NCBI RefSeq assembly: GCF_003172955.1
Contig: NZ_QGKR01000169.1
Span: 1 to 58,747, forward strand
Length of the DNA stretch: 58,747 nt
Direction of reading: 5' to 3'
Source of the DNA: Micromonospora acroterricola
Lineage (GTDB): Bacteria; Actinomycetota; Actinomycetes; Mycobacteriales; Micromonosporaceae
Under the pieces are notes generated by a model that made no database searches, was not told where the DNA came from, and saw only the letters and a list, made by a program, of their open reading frames with translations. The translations under genes and the position numbers were made by a program. Within the stretch, counting starts at the first letter, position 1; every line of letters begins with the position of its first letter. Positions 42,388-51,740 of this stretch are shown here, one piece after another.

Positions 42388-44352
42388 TCAGGAACCTTCG
42401 TGTTGGTCGCTCTGCGCATTGCCGAGCCGCAGCAGCCGGACGACGAAGTCCGCGGCGTTTCGGGCCGCCGGCGCCTGAGGGCCGCTCGTCTTGTCCCGGC
42501 CCCAGTCGGAGATTCCCTTCACGAGCAGCCAGTCGGTCTTGGTGCGGGCCGCTGCGGCGTAAAGGCCGGCCAGCTCCATTTCTCCGCCGATCGCCTCCTC
42601 GTCCTGGCGCTGCAGTCGAGCACGTTCCTCCGGGTCGTTGAGCAGGGTGTTGAGCGAGAGCACAGCGCCGAAGTGGACGGTGGGGCCAGTCCATTTGTAC
42701 GTCGCGGCGCGCGCCCTGCTCAGCAGCGGGATGGCCGGTTCGGGACGGGGACCGCGGTTGATCTCGTGGCGTTCCCCGTCCACCACCGTCATTTTGCGGT
42801 GGTCGACCGCCCGCAGCTGCGTCGAGACGATCAGGTCGCCGAGTTCCTGCTCACCCCCGTCGTACCTGCGTGACTTCAGGCCGTAGCAGACGCCGGTGAG
42901 GATCACCGCGCCAGGGGACAGGTGTTCGAGAAGTGCCCCGGCGGTGGTTGTCATCCCGTGGGAACTCACCGTGCCCTGTTCGCTGTGCGCAAGGACGATG
43001 TCGTTCGAGCCAAGGGTGCCGAGTCGGAACACGGTGTGCAGGTCGACCTGGTCGGGTCTCGGGTCGGTGCAACCGGTTTGCTCGCAGACGGCTGCGATGA
43101 CGGCGTCTCGTTCGGTCTCGTTGACCACGAACAGCAGGACCGTCGAGCGTGCGGCGCGTACCGCATCAAGGTGGGCGTACATCATCCTTTTCCGTTCGTC
43201 TTGGTAGCGGAGGTGGCGCCGCAGCCCGATGATCACGCATGCCAGCAGCACGGGCCCCAGAACCATGGTCATCGCGCCGAGGCTGCGGGATTGCCAGGTG
43301 AGAGGCTCGAAGGATGAGGGTTGCCAGCTGAGGCGGTGCAACAGCCACTCCGCTGCCTGAAGGAAGGTGACTGGCTGGCGCGAGCAGGCCCCGTCTCCAC
43401 AACTCTGCCGCTCGACATCGGCGATAAATTTGGCCTGCATGCCGAGAACCAGGGCTGCGGCCAGGGACATCAGCCGCAGCACGCTGATCGGCTCGATGGC
43501 GTTGGTGTTGGGCGGCCTGACCTCCCGAGTCGAACGGGTGACACGCCAGTCCGATTCCCCAACCGCGGTGAGCTGAGGGGCCGCGTTCAGTGCCTCCCGG
43601 GAGGCCGCAGTGGTCATACAGCGAGTGCTACAGGCCAGCAGGGTCGTGCCGTACGCAGCATCGGCGGTCAGTTGTCCATCGAGGGCCGCGGCTTGCTTCA
43701 CCGTCTGCTTCAACAGGTCCTCAACGGCCTCGGGGTGAGGGCTGTGGAACAGCGTTATAACCCAGTGGTAGCTGCTCAGTTCGTCAGCAAGAAAGTCGCG
43801 ACCGGTCCTGCGGCGGTAGTTGAATCGACGGATTAACATCCACGTCAGCCGTAGGACGCCGACGCTCATCTGAATCGCGACGTAGGCCACCGCCGACAGC
43901 AACATCACCAGTGCGACCTCGCCCCAGGGTGTGAACGCGACCGGCACGGCCGCCGCCATGATCAGAGCCGGCGGTACGCCAAGGATTGCCAGATCCCACC
44001 AACGCACGACGAGAGCGAGCCGACGGAAGGCCGTTGGCCCCTTGGACCACTCCCGGGCGCGTGCGATTGGCGGCTCAACGACGGCGAATGCATCCACCGA
44101 CTCCCAGACGAGTCGGCTCTCCCGTCCGGCCAGGTAGAGCAGCACTGACAGCGGCGGCCGGGAGCGATGCAAGCTCTGCCCTCGTGGCCTGATCGCCCGA
44201 ACGGCTTCGGTCGCCAACGGTGCCTCGCGAACCCTCCGGGCAGCGCGCCGGCACTGCTTGAAACTCGGGGGGCCGTCCAATCCGGGGAATATCCCCGGCC
44301 GGCTCTGAGACTCGTCCGACCTGGCGTCGTTGACGTGCCGGCCGTCATGCAT
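42388..44352 (-). CDS. Membrane-anchored nucleosidase/phosphorylase-superfamily effector
   Basis: This 654-residue protein starts at ATG 44352 (GGTGA nearby). An N-terminal soluble part is followed by about four membrane helices (roughly residues 118-165, 285-300 and 360-380). The C-terminal 250 residues match the purine-nucleoside phosphorylase/MTA-SAH nucleosidase fold: 'A-V-I-L-T-G-V-C-Y-G-L', 'G-G-E-M-E-L-A-G-L-Y' and 'L-L-V-K-G-I-S-D-W-G'. In conflict systems such domains act as effectors that cleave nucleosides or nucleotides. Membrane tethering of this domain is unusual. The divergent gene at 44491 shares its promoter region and may be a partner. Confidence 0.75.
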   Translation of the reverse strand: MHDGRHVNDARSDESQSRPGIFPGLDGPPSFKQCRRAARRVREAPLATEAVRAIRPRGQSLHRSRPPLSVLLYLAGRESRLVWESVDAFAVVEPPIARAREWSKGPTAFRRLALVVRWWDLAILGVPPALIMAAAVPVAFTPWGEVALVMLLSAVAYVAIQMSVGVLRLTWMLIRRFNYRRRTGRDFLADELSSYHWVITLFHSPHPEAVEDLLKQTVKQAAALDGQLTADAAYGTTLLACSTRCMTTAASREALNAAPQLTAVGESDWRVTRSTREVRPPNTNAIEPISVLRLMSLAAALVLGMQAKFIADVERQSCGDGACSRQPVTFLQAAEWLLHRLSWQPSSFEPLTWQSRSLGAMTMVLGPVLLACVIIGLRRHLRYQDERKRMMYAHLDAVRAARSTVLLFVVNETERDAVIAAVCEQTGCTDPRPDQVDLHTVFRLGTLGSNDIVLAHSEQGTVSSHGMTTTAGALLEHLSPGAVILTGVCYGLKSRRYDGGEQELGDLIVSTQLRAVDHRKMTVVDGERHEINRGPRPEPAIPLLSRARAATYKWTGPTVHFGAVLSLNTLLNDPEERARLQRQDEEAIGGEMELAGLYAAAARTKTDWLLVKGISDWGRDKTSGPQAPAARNAADFVVRLLRLGNAQSDQHEGS

Positions 44353-44490
44353 AGGGGTCACCGCTCTTGCCGTTTCCAACCTGTCCGGCCTTGCGCCGCC
44401 GAGGAGAATGAAAGCCGTCAAAAGTGTAGACGGTTCATGACCTGCGCCATGGTGATGGACCAGCCGTTACCCGCAGGTAGGAAGGTGTGC

Positions 44491-45138
44491 GTGGAGTTCC
44501 TCTGGGGAGTGCTCAGCTCACTCGTGGCCAGCCTGGTCGGAGTGGTAGCCGTCTGGTTCGGCTCGCAGCGGGTGCGCGGCTGGCTGGTCGCCTGGCTGTC
44601 TCGGCTGACAGGTGTCGGCGTCGTGCGGGTCTATGCGACTCAGTCGCTGGCCAACGGGGCGCTGGGGAATGATCTGCGGCGAGCGAGGTGGATCCGCGCC
44701 TATGTCAGCCGCGGCAACGAGCTGACGAGAGACAGCTTCTCGGGACTCTGGGCCGGCGGTAGCAGGTCCGTCCAGGTCGACCTGCTGATGCCAGACCCTG
44801 AGGTTGCCGATGCGGACTCCTGGCTGGCCAGGCGCGACCTGGAGGTGGGCAACCATGACCCGGGCTTCGGCGGGGGGCTTCTGGCGCGTCAGGTCAGGGC
44901 GAACATCGACTATCTTTGCGCGCGGATCGCCGGTCGGACCGAGGTCCAGATGCGGCTCTACAATTTGCCTCATTTCGGGCGAATTATCGCTACGGACAAT
45001 GTCGTCTATTTGACCGTCTACCAGGACTCCGAGCATGGGAGGAACTCGCCCTGCCTGGTGTTCCGGCGGTCAAGTCCGATGTATGACCTATGCCTGCGAC
45101 TCTTTGCCCTTGCCTGGTCGGACGCGCGTTCTGCCTGA
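44491..45138 (+). CDS. Membrane-anchored protein with a DUF5919-like C-terminal domain
   Basis: This 215-residue protein starts at GTG 44491, with AGGAAGG upstream. Further in-frame starts at 44437 and 44485 exist. One membrane helix lies in the first 25 residues. The remainder, 'V-D-L-L-M-P-D-P', 'R-A-N-I-D-Y-L' and 'V-Q-M-R-L-Y-N-L-P', has the pattern I associate with DUF5919-like domains of actinobacterial regulators. These look like phospholipase-D-related folds without the HKD residues. No catalytic motif is visible. It is divergent from the nucleosidase gene with 138 bases between the starts, so it may be its sensor. Confidence 0.5.
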   Translation: MEFLWGVLSSLVASLVGVVAVWFGSQRVRGWLVAWLSRLTGVGVVRVYATQSLANGALGNDLRRARWIRAYVSRGNELTRDSFSGLWAGGSRSVQVDLLMPDPEVADADSWLARRDLEVGNHDPGFGGGLLARQVRANIDYLCARIAGRTEVQMRLYNLPHFGRIIATDNVVYLTVYQDSEHGRNSPCLVFRRSSPMYDLCLRLFALAWSDARSA

Positions 45139-45227
45139 TCGACAATACGGCTGGTCCCGGGCCACCTTGACGGTCGATTCTGTCGCGACGCCGGTGCCAG
45201 GGCCGCCGCAGTGGGTAGGCGGCCCGA

Positions 45228-45233
45228 TACGGT
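45228..45233 (+). promoter_or_regulatory. -10 box of pglY (leaderless layout)
   Basis: TACGGT lies 7 bases before the pglY ATG, repeating the arrangement at pglW and pglX. No ribosome site is seen before this ATG. Confidence 0.5.
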
Positions 45234-45240
45234 ATCCAGC

Positions 45241-48200
45241 ATGTCTTCGCCCAGCCCCGCGCCGCTGCTTCGGGAGTTCATCCACATCCCGGAGCGCACG
45301 AGCCAGAGCGACTTCGTGCTCAAACTCGCCGACAGCGTTGCCGACGCCGATGCCACCCTGCGCGACTATGTCGTCACGGAGCGGCTGCTCGCTAACTTCG
45401 ATGAGGCGCTCGGGTTGATCCGCTCCGCCGTCGAGGGGCACGCCTCCAAGGCCGCCTACCTGCACGGCTCCTTCGGTTCCGGTAAGTCGCACTTCATGGC
45501 GGTGCTGCACGCGCTGCTGCGGGGCGAATCGGCCGCCCGTGGCCGCGACGAACTGGCTCCGCTGGTGGCGAAGCACAGCGTCTGGCTGGACGGGCGCAAG
45601 TTCCTGCTGATTCCGTACCACCTGCTCGACGCCCGCTCTCTGGAACAGCGGGTGCTCGGAGGCTATGTCGATCGGGTGCGTGCGCTGCACCCAGACGCGC
45701 CCATCCCGGCTGTGCACCGCACCGACGCGCTGCTGGAACAGGCCGCCTCGCTGCGGGAGAAGATCGGTGACAAGCAGTTCATCGATGGTCTGCCCGGCGG
45801 TGACGCCGAAGACGAGTGGGGCGACAGCGAGACCTTCTGGACGCCGGAGCGCCTGGATGAGGCCTTCGGCGGCGCGTACTCCGACGAGCTGCGCCGCAAG
45901 TTGGTCAACGACCTGCTGACCAGCTGGAACGTCGGCTTCTTCAGCAACGCCCGGGAGGACGCCGAAGCCTTCGTCTCGCTCGACCGGGGCCTGACCGAGA
46001 TCAGCCGGCACGCCAAAGAACTCGGCTACCACGGGTTGATCCTCTTCCTCGACGAGTTGATCCTCTGGTTGGCCAACTCGATCGGCGACCAGCAGTTCGT
46101 CTCCCGCGAGATCCAGAAGATCACCAACTTTGTCGAGGGCGGCGACACCCGCCGGCCGATCCCGGTGGTCAGCTTCATCGCCCGGCAGCGCGACCTGCGC
46201 GAGCTGGTCGGCGAGGAGGTCACCGGCGCCAACGAGCTGAGCTACCAGGACACCCTCAATCTGGCCAGCGGCCGGTTCGACGTGATCAAGCTGGAGGACC
46301 GCAACCTCCCCGAGATCGCTCGCCGCCGGCTGCTCAAGGCGCGCGACGACCGACCCGGGGCGGGCGAGGCCATCTCTCGGGCCTTCGACGCCACCACCAA
46401 GGTACGGCGGGAGGTGTTCGACACCCTGCTCGGCACCGACTCGGGCAGCGGGGCTGACATCGACGCCTTCCGGTCGACGTACCCGTTCAGCCCGGCATTC
46501 CTCTCCACCCTGGTGCACGTCTCCAGCGCGTTGCAGCGCTCCCGGACGGCCCTGAAGTTGATGCGCCAGCTACTGGTCGATCGTCGTGACACCCTCCGCC
46601 TCGGCCAGCTGGTGCCCCTCGGGGACCTCTACGACGTCATCAGCACAGGCGGTGACCAGCCCTTCACCGAAAAACTCAAGGCCGAGTTCGAGATGGCCCA
46701 GAAGCTCTATGACCTGAAGCTGCGCCCTTACCTGCTCAGTCAGTACGACCTCACCGATGACGACCTGGACGCGGCGCGCCGGGGTGGCACCCAGCCGACC
46801 GAGACGGTCGGACGTGTCCGCGCCTTCACCGGCGACGACCGGCTGATCAAGACGCTGCTGCTGGCCGCGCTGGCGCCCAGCGTCCCGGCGCTGCGCAATC
46901 TCACCGCCCGACGGCTGTCGGCGCTCAACCACGGCAGCATCACCAGCCCAATCCCGGGAGGTGAGGTTGCTCAGGTCAACCGGAAGCTGACCGACTGGGC
47001 CGGTCGCTTCGCCGAGATCCGCATCGGTGAGGGCGACGACCCGATCGTGTCGCTGGAGTTGGTCGGCGTCGACGTTGACAGCGTGCTCGCCACCGCCAAG
47101 CACTACGACAACGAGGGTGCCCGCAAGCACCTCGTGCAGCGACTGCTCTGGAAACAGCTCGGCGTGCCGTGGAGCGACTCGTTCTTCGCCGAGGCCGCGC
47201 TGACCTGGCGGGGGAGTCGCCGCACGATCGAGCTGGTGTACGGCAACGTCCGCGACCCGCACGACATCAGGGACGAGGCATTCCCCCCGAACGACCCGAC
47301 CGGCTGGCGTTTGATCGTCGACTATCCGTTCGACGACGGCAGTCACGGTCCGGCCGATGACCGGCAGCGGGTCCAGGAGCTGAGCGGCCGGATGAGCCCT
47401 CGCACGGTCTGCTGGATTCCGGCGGCGTTGACCATTGAGCGCCGCAACGAGCTCGGCAAGCTCGCCATCATCGACAAATTGCTGGAGGGGCAGCGCTTCG
47501 ACAGCCACGCCGAGCACCTCAATCCCGACGACCGTCGGCGGGCACACGCGGCGCTGACCAACCAGCGCAGCGCCCTGCTGAACAAGACGCAGGCGGTGCT
47601 GCGCCAAGCGTACGGGCTGGCGGGCAAGCAGCCCTCGGATGTGCAGCTCGGCTTCGATGACCACCTGCAGTCGCTCACCCGTGCGTTGGAGCCGAAACTG
47701 CCCATGGGCGCCACGTTCGCTGACGCGCTGCGCAGTCTCGGCGATCAGATGCTCAGCCAACAGTTCCCCGCCCATCCTGACTTCGACCCCGACCGCAAGG
47801 GCGAGCCTGTGCGTCTGCCCGATGTGAAGGTAGTGCTCGACCACGTCCGGCGAGCGGTCGAGTCGCCGGAGGGACGCGTCGAGGTTGAGCGAGCGCACCG
47901 CCAGACCATGCGCCGGATCGCCAATCCGCTCGGGCTAGGCACGATGCACGAGGCGGCCTTCGTCGTCGAGGGACAGTGGGCGCAGCATTTCCACCACAGG
48001 GCGGCCGCCGAGGGCGTCAGCGGTGAGCTACGCGTCGCTGACATCCTGCGGTGGATCGACGAACCCAGCCCGCGTGGTCTCGACCCGATCGTGGCGCAGC
48101 TTGTTGTGGCCACCTTCGCCGAGCAGACCGACCGCGCCTTCCACCTGCACGGAGGCGCGGTCACACCCGCTCCCGAGCCAGGCAAGATCACGACCGACCA

Positions 48201-49002
48201 TGTTCTGCGCGAGGAGCGGCTGCCCAGCGAGGAAGATTGGGCCGAGGCTCGGGCCCGAGCCGGGGCGATCTTCGGTGTGCACAACCTGAACTTGCGGCGG
48301 GGCCGGCTGGTGGCGATGTTTGGTCGCGACCTCAGCAACGAGGGAGCGCGGTATCGAGAAGCGGCGCACGGCCTGACCGCCCGGCTCGAGCAGCACGACA
48401 AATGGCTGGGTATCGACCAGGCGTCGCCAGCAGGTCGGCTCGCCACCGCTCGCGCGGCGGCCGACCTGCTGGAGCGGCTGGCGACTGGGCGTACGGCCGT
48501 GGAGACCATCGAGCGGTTGGCTCGGGCGGAGCTTTCCGGCCCGGCCGACAGGGTCGGAAGAAGCATCAAGAGCGCGGCGCAGGTATCTGCCGAGCTGGCC
48601 AGCGCCGCGTGGGACAACTTCGAGATCATCGCCGGCCTCGGCGAGCCATATGCCGTGGAGGCGACTGCTGTCCTCACCGAACTGCGGCGCGTCGGCCAGG
48701 CCGACGAGTTGACCGCGTCGCTGAGCCCAGCTCTCCGGCGCGCACAGTCTGACGCGGTGGCGCTCATCCGCCGGGCAACCCGCCGACGTGACGATCCCGA
48801 TCGCGGCCGACCGGACGACAAGGACGTCGAGCCGCCCGTCGACAGGGTTGGGCCGGGCGGCGGAGACCGCGGGAAGGCGGAGGCACAGGACCTGGTTGCC
48901 GTTCCAGCCGCCGACCTCGGCCAGGCGGTTGAGAAGCTTCGGGCGTTCGCCGCCGCCCACCCAGCCGCGACCATCGAGGTCACCTGGAGAATTGTTTCGT
49001 GA
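45241..49002 (+). CDS. pglY: BREX type 2 ATPase PglY
   Basis: This 1,253-residue protein starts at ATG 45241. It carries a P-loop 'H-G-S-F-G-S-G-K-S-H' near residue 75, 'G-L-I-L-F-L-D-E-L-I-L-W-L' (Walker B, near 270) and long helical regions after it. PglY is the large P-loop ATPase of Pgl systems, equivalent to BrxC, and is needed for phage exclusion. The last 70 residues are an acidic/basic linker and a small folded end. It overlaps pglZ by GTGA and opens a six-gene unit. Confidence 0.92.
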   Translation: MSSPSPAPLLREFIHIPERTSQSDFVLKLADSVADADATLRDYVVTERLLANFDEALGLIRSAVEGHASKAAYLHGSFGSGKSHFMAVLHALLRGESAARGRDELAPLVAKHSVWLDGRKFLLIPYHLLDARSLEQRVLGGYVDRVRALHPDAPIPAVHRTDALLEQAASLREKIGDKQFIDGLPGGDAEDEWGDSETFWTPERLDEAFGGAYSDELRRKLVNDLLTSWNVGFFSNAREDAEAFVSLDRGLTEISRHAKELGYHGLILFLDELILWLANSIGDQQFVSREIQKITNFVEGGDTRRPIPVVSFIARQRDLRELVGEEVTGANELSYQDTLNLASGRFDVIKLEDRNLPEIARRRLLKARDDRPGAGEAISRAFDATTKVRREVFDTLLGTDSGSGADIDAFRSTYPFSPAFLSTLVHVSSALQRSRTALKLMRQLLVDRRDTLRLGQLVPLGDLYDVISTGGDQPFTEKLKAEFEMAQKLYDLKLRPYLLSQYDLTDDDLDAARRGGTQPTETVGRVRAFTGDDRLIKTLLLAALAPSVPALRNLTARRLSALNHGSITSPIPGGEVAQVNRKLTDWAGRFAEIRIGEGDDPIVSLELVGVDVDSVLATAKHYDNEGARKHLVQRLLWKQLGVPWSDSFFAEAALTWRGSRRTIELVYGNVRDPHDIRDEAFPPNDPTGWRLIVDYPFDDGSHGPADDRQRVQELSGRMSPRTVCWIPAALTIERRNELGKLAIIDKLLEGQRFDSHAEHLNPDDRRRAHAALTNQRSALLNKTQAVLRQAYGLAGKQPSDVQLGFDDHLQSLTRALEPKLPMGATFADALRSLGDQMLSQQFPAHPDFDPDRKGEPVRLPDVKVVLDHVRRAVESPEGRVEVERAHRQTMRRIANPLGLGTMHEAAFVVEGQWAQHFHHRAAAEGVSGELRVADILRWIDEPSPRGLDPIVAQLVVATFAEQTDRAFHLHGGAVTPAPEPGKITTDHVLREERLPSEEDWAEARARAGAIFGVHNLNLRRGRLVAMFGRDLSNEGARYREAAHGLTARLEQHDKWLGIDQASPAGRLATARAAADLLERLATGRTAVETIERLARAELSGPADRVGRSIKSAAQVSAELASAAWDNFEIIAGLGEPYAVEATAVLTELRRVGQADELTASLSPALRRAQSDAVALIRRATRRRDDPDRGRPDDKDVEPPVDRVGPGGGDRGKAEAQDLVAVPAADLGQAVEKLRAFAAAHPAATIEVTWRIVS

Positions 49003-51740
49003 CTCAGGCACCTGCACCGGCTCAGGCACTGCGGATCAGCCCAGTGGCGCTGCGGCAGAAGGTGGCGCAGCAGCTCGGACGGCACCGTAGCGGCGACGCG
49101 TACCCGGTGATGGTGATCCGGGCGGAGCCGACATGGCCGCACGACCCGACGGTGCTGTTGCTGGACGGACGCCCGGTCCGAGTAGTGCCATGCGTCTCTC
49201 CGCTGGCCGTGTGGGAGCACCTTGTAGCCGACCGCGACGAGGAGGTTCTCGTCCTGCTGACCGATGTTCCAGAGTCGGTGCTGCACCACGGCGTGCGTAG
49301 CCGGGTCTTCCGTCAGCGCGTCATCACCGTGGAACCCTGGGATCTGGTCGTCGACGCGTTCGGCGCGCAGCTACCGGACACCGCGCTGGAACGCGAGGCC
49401 TGGGCCGGCGAGGCCTTGCTCGACGCCATGCCGCCGGGCGGCTGGCCGGGGCTGGCCACGTCGGTGCTGACCCGCGACATGGCTCTGCGGCATCTCGCGG
49501 CGGTGCGGCTCGGTCTCGACCGGCAGGGCGTCGGCCCGGACGACCTCGACGTGACGGCGTTGTTGCGGTGGAGTGCCGAGCCAGGTGCAGTCGAGGCCTA
49601 TGGACTGCTACGGGAGGCCGAGCGGAACGGGCTCGCACGCTGGCTGCTGGAACAGTTCGGCCGGCCGGCGAAGGCACTCTTTGCGCTGGTCGATGCCGGG
49701 CACGGCAACGAGGCGTTGCCGCTGGGTCTGGTCTGCGATGCGCTCTGGAGCACCGAGAGCGCCGACTCGGTGCGCGCCCAAGGGCGCATCGACCAGTACT
49801 TCGGCGACCTTAACGACGATGCCACCGTGCGCAGCTTCGCGGCGGCGGCCGTGCAAGTGGTCGGCGCCCTGTTGAACGCGCCGCGCGCGGCGGTTCGCCG
49901 CGACGGACATGCCATCCTCGACCGAGCAGAGGAACTACTCATACAGTTCTCCGCGGCCAGCAGCGCGGGCCACAGTCCGATCCTTCGGACCGGCTTCGCC
50001 AACCGCCTCGGTGTCGCGGCGGGAGCCCTGCTCGCCGGACTGCGGAACCCTGCGAACCCGGAACTCGACCTGGCGGTCGAACACCTCGCCGGACATCGGC
50101 TCGCCGAGGCCGAGGCAGAACGGGTACGTCGAGCCCGGATGGCCCAGCGGCTGGTGCGGTGGCTCGGTACGACGGTGGTGCCGCCACAGAGCGTCGCCGA
50201 CGGGGTGGACCGCCACATCGCCGAGTGGGGATGGGTGGATCAGGCGCTCAACCACGTCTGGGCTGGCGAGGAGACCCATCCGGAGCTGCAGCGGGCGTAC
50301 CGGGAGATTCATGAGCTGGCGCAGCAGCGGCGGCGTGACCTCGACGGCGCGTTCGCCGGCCGGCTCGCCGCGTGGGCCACCGCTGGGCCGGGCAGCGACG
50401 GCGACCTGCTCACCATCGAGAATCTCCTGCCCCGCGTGGTCGATCCGCTGATCCGCGCCGGTCGACCCTTGCTGCTCGCCGTGCTCGACGGAATGAGCGC
50501 CGCGGTTGCGGTGCAGCTCGCTGACGAGTTGGCCCCGCACTGGGTGGAGTACGACCCGCTGGCAGGGTCGGGAGCGGCCCGGCGTCGGGGAATTGTTGCC
50601 GCGCTGCCCACCCTAACGGCGATTTCCCGCACGTCGCTCTTCGCCGGAGCACTACGTGCCGGCAATCAGGACCTTGAGCGGAGGCTGTTCGCCGAGGGGC
50701 GATGGGGCCGAGACTCCCGAATTTTCCACAAGGGCCCGGCGCGCGGCGGTGCGGGCGAGGTCATTGCCGCCGAGCTGACCGATGCGATGGCGAGTTCTGC
50801 TCCTGTGGTGGCCGTTGTGATCAACACGGTTGATGACGCGTTGGCCCACGGCCGGGAGGGCGATGAAGCCGGGTGGCAACTCAACGATCTCGGCTTCCTG
50901 CGCAGCCTGCTCGACCAGGCTCGTCGCACCGGCCGGGCCGTCATCGTCACCAGTGACCACGGGCACATCCTCGAGCGTGGCGGTCAGCACCTCAAGACAC
51001 CGGACGCGGCATCCGCCCGGCACCGGATCGGGGCTGGCCCGGCCGGCCCCGGTGAGGTGGTGCTGACCGGTCCGAGGGTCATCTCGGATGACAATCGCAT
51101 CATCGCGCTCTGGGATCCGCTGCTGCGCCACCGTCCGAGCCGGGCGGGATACCACGGCGGTGCGTCGCTGGCCGAGGTGACCATCCCGCTGCTGGCCTAC
51201 CTGCTGCCCAACGTAACCGACCCACCGGCCGGCTGGGCGCCCGTCGAGGAGCGCACCCCGGAGTGGTGGCAGACGGGCGCTGCCGCGTCGGAGCCGAGCG
51301 CTCCCGCACGGCCGACCAACGCGCCGAAGCCGCGCCGGAAGGCACCTGTCATCGCTGGGGACGCGCTCTTCGAGGTACCGGAAGTGGCGGCCGAGCCGCA
51401 GGCAGCATCACCGACCAGCGACGGTGACCTGGTGGCGGCGCTGCTGGCCACCGAACTGTTCGAGGCGCAGCACAGTCTGACGCCGCGCCGGGTGGAGCTG
51501 AAGAAGATTCAGGCGGCGCTACGAGCACTGGTCGACGCCAAGGGCGTGCTGCCCGTTGCGGTGCTGGCGCAGCGGGCCGGCGAGGCACCGGTGCGGGCGG
51601 TCGGCTTCGCCACCACCCTGCAACGGATCTTCAACGTGGACAACTATCCGGTGTTGTCGCTCACCGACAACGGTCGGACCGTCCGGCTGGACCTCCGGTT
51701 GCTCCAGGAGCAGTTCCGCCTGCGGGGAGGGGCAGAGTGA
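48999..51740 (+). CDS. pglZ: BREX alkaline-phosphatase-superfamily protein PglZ
   Basis: This 913-residue protein starts at GTG within the pglY stop. The alkaline-phosphatase-like core has 'L-L-A-V-L-D-G-M-S-A' near residue 491 (first metal ligand Asp) and 'T-S-D-H-G-H' near 651. An N-terminal helical part and a C-terminal domain after a Pro/Lys-rich linker (about 755-785) flank it. PglZ is the core protein shared by BREX systems and is thought to act as a nuclease or phosphatase on DNA or phosphoproteins. It is coupled to brxD by GTGA. Confidence 0.93.
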   Translation: MTQAPAPAQALRISPVALRQKVAQQLGRHRSGDAYPVMVIRAEPTWPHDPTVLLLDGRPVRVVPCVSPLAVWEHLVADRDEEVLVLLTDVPESVLHHGVRSRVFRQRVITVEPWDLVVDAFGAQLPDTALEREAWAGEALLDAMPPGGWPGLATSVLTRDMALRHLAAVRLGLDRQGVGPDDLDVTALLRWSAEPGAVEAYGLLREAERNGLARWLLEQFGRPAKALFALVDAGHGNEALPLGLVCDALWSTESADSVRAQGRIDQYFGDLNDDATVRSFAAAAVQVVGALLNAPRAAVRRDGHAILDRAEELLIQFSAASSAGHSPILRTGFANRLGVAAGALLAGLRNPANPELDLAVEHLAGHRLAEAEAERVRRARMAQRLVRWLGTTVVPPQSVADGVDRHIAEWGWVDQALNHVWAGEETHPELQRAYREIHELAQQRRRDLDGAFAGRLAAWATAGPGSDGDLLTIENLLPRVVDPLIRAGRPLLLAVLDGMSAAVAVQLADELAPHWVEYDPLAGSGAARRRGIVAALPTLTAISRTSLFAGALRAGNQDLERRLFAEGRWGRDSRIFHKGPARGGAGEVIAAELTDAMASSAPVVAVVINTVDDALAHGREGDEAGWQLNDLGFLRSLLDQARRTGRAVIVTSDHGHILERGGQHLKTPDAASARHRIGAGPAGPGEVVLTGPRVISDDNRIIALWDPLLRHRPSRAGYHGGASLAEVTIPLLAYLLPNVTDPPAGWAPVEERTPEWWQTGAAASEPSAPARPTNAPKPRRKAPVIAGDALFEVPEVAAEPQAASPTSDGDLVAALLATELFEAQHSLTPRRVELKKIQAALRALVDAKGVLPVAVLAQRAGEAPVRAVGFATTLQRIFNVDNYPVLSLTDNGRTVRLDLRLLQEQFRLRGGAE

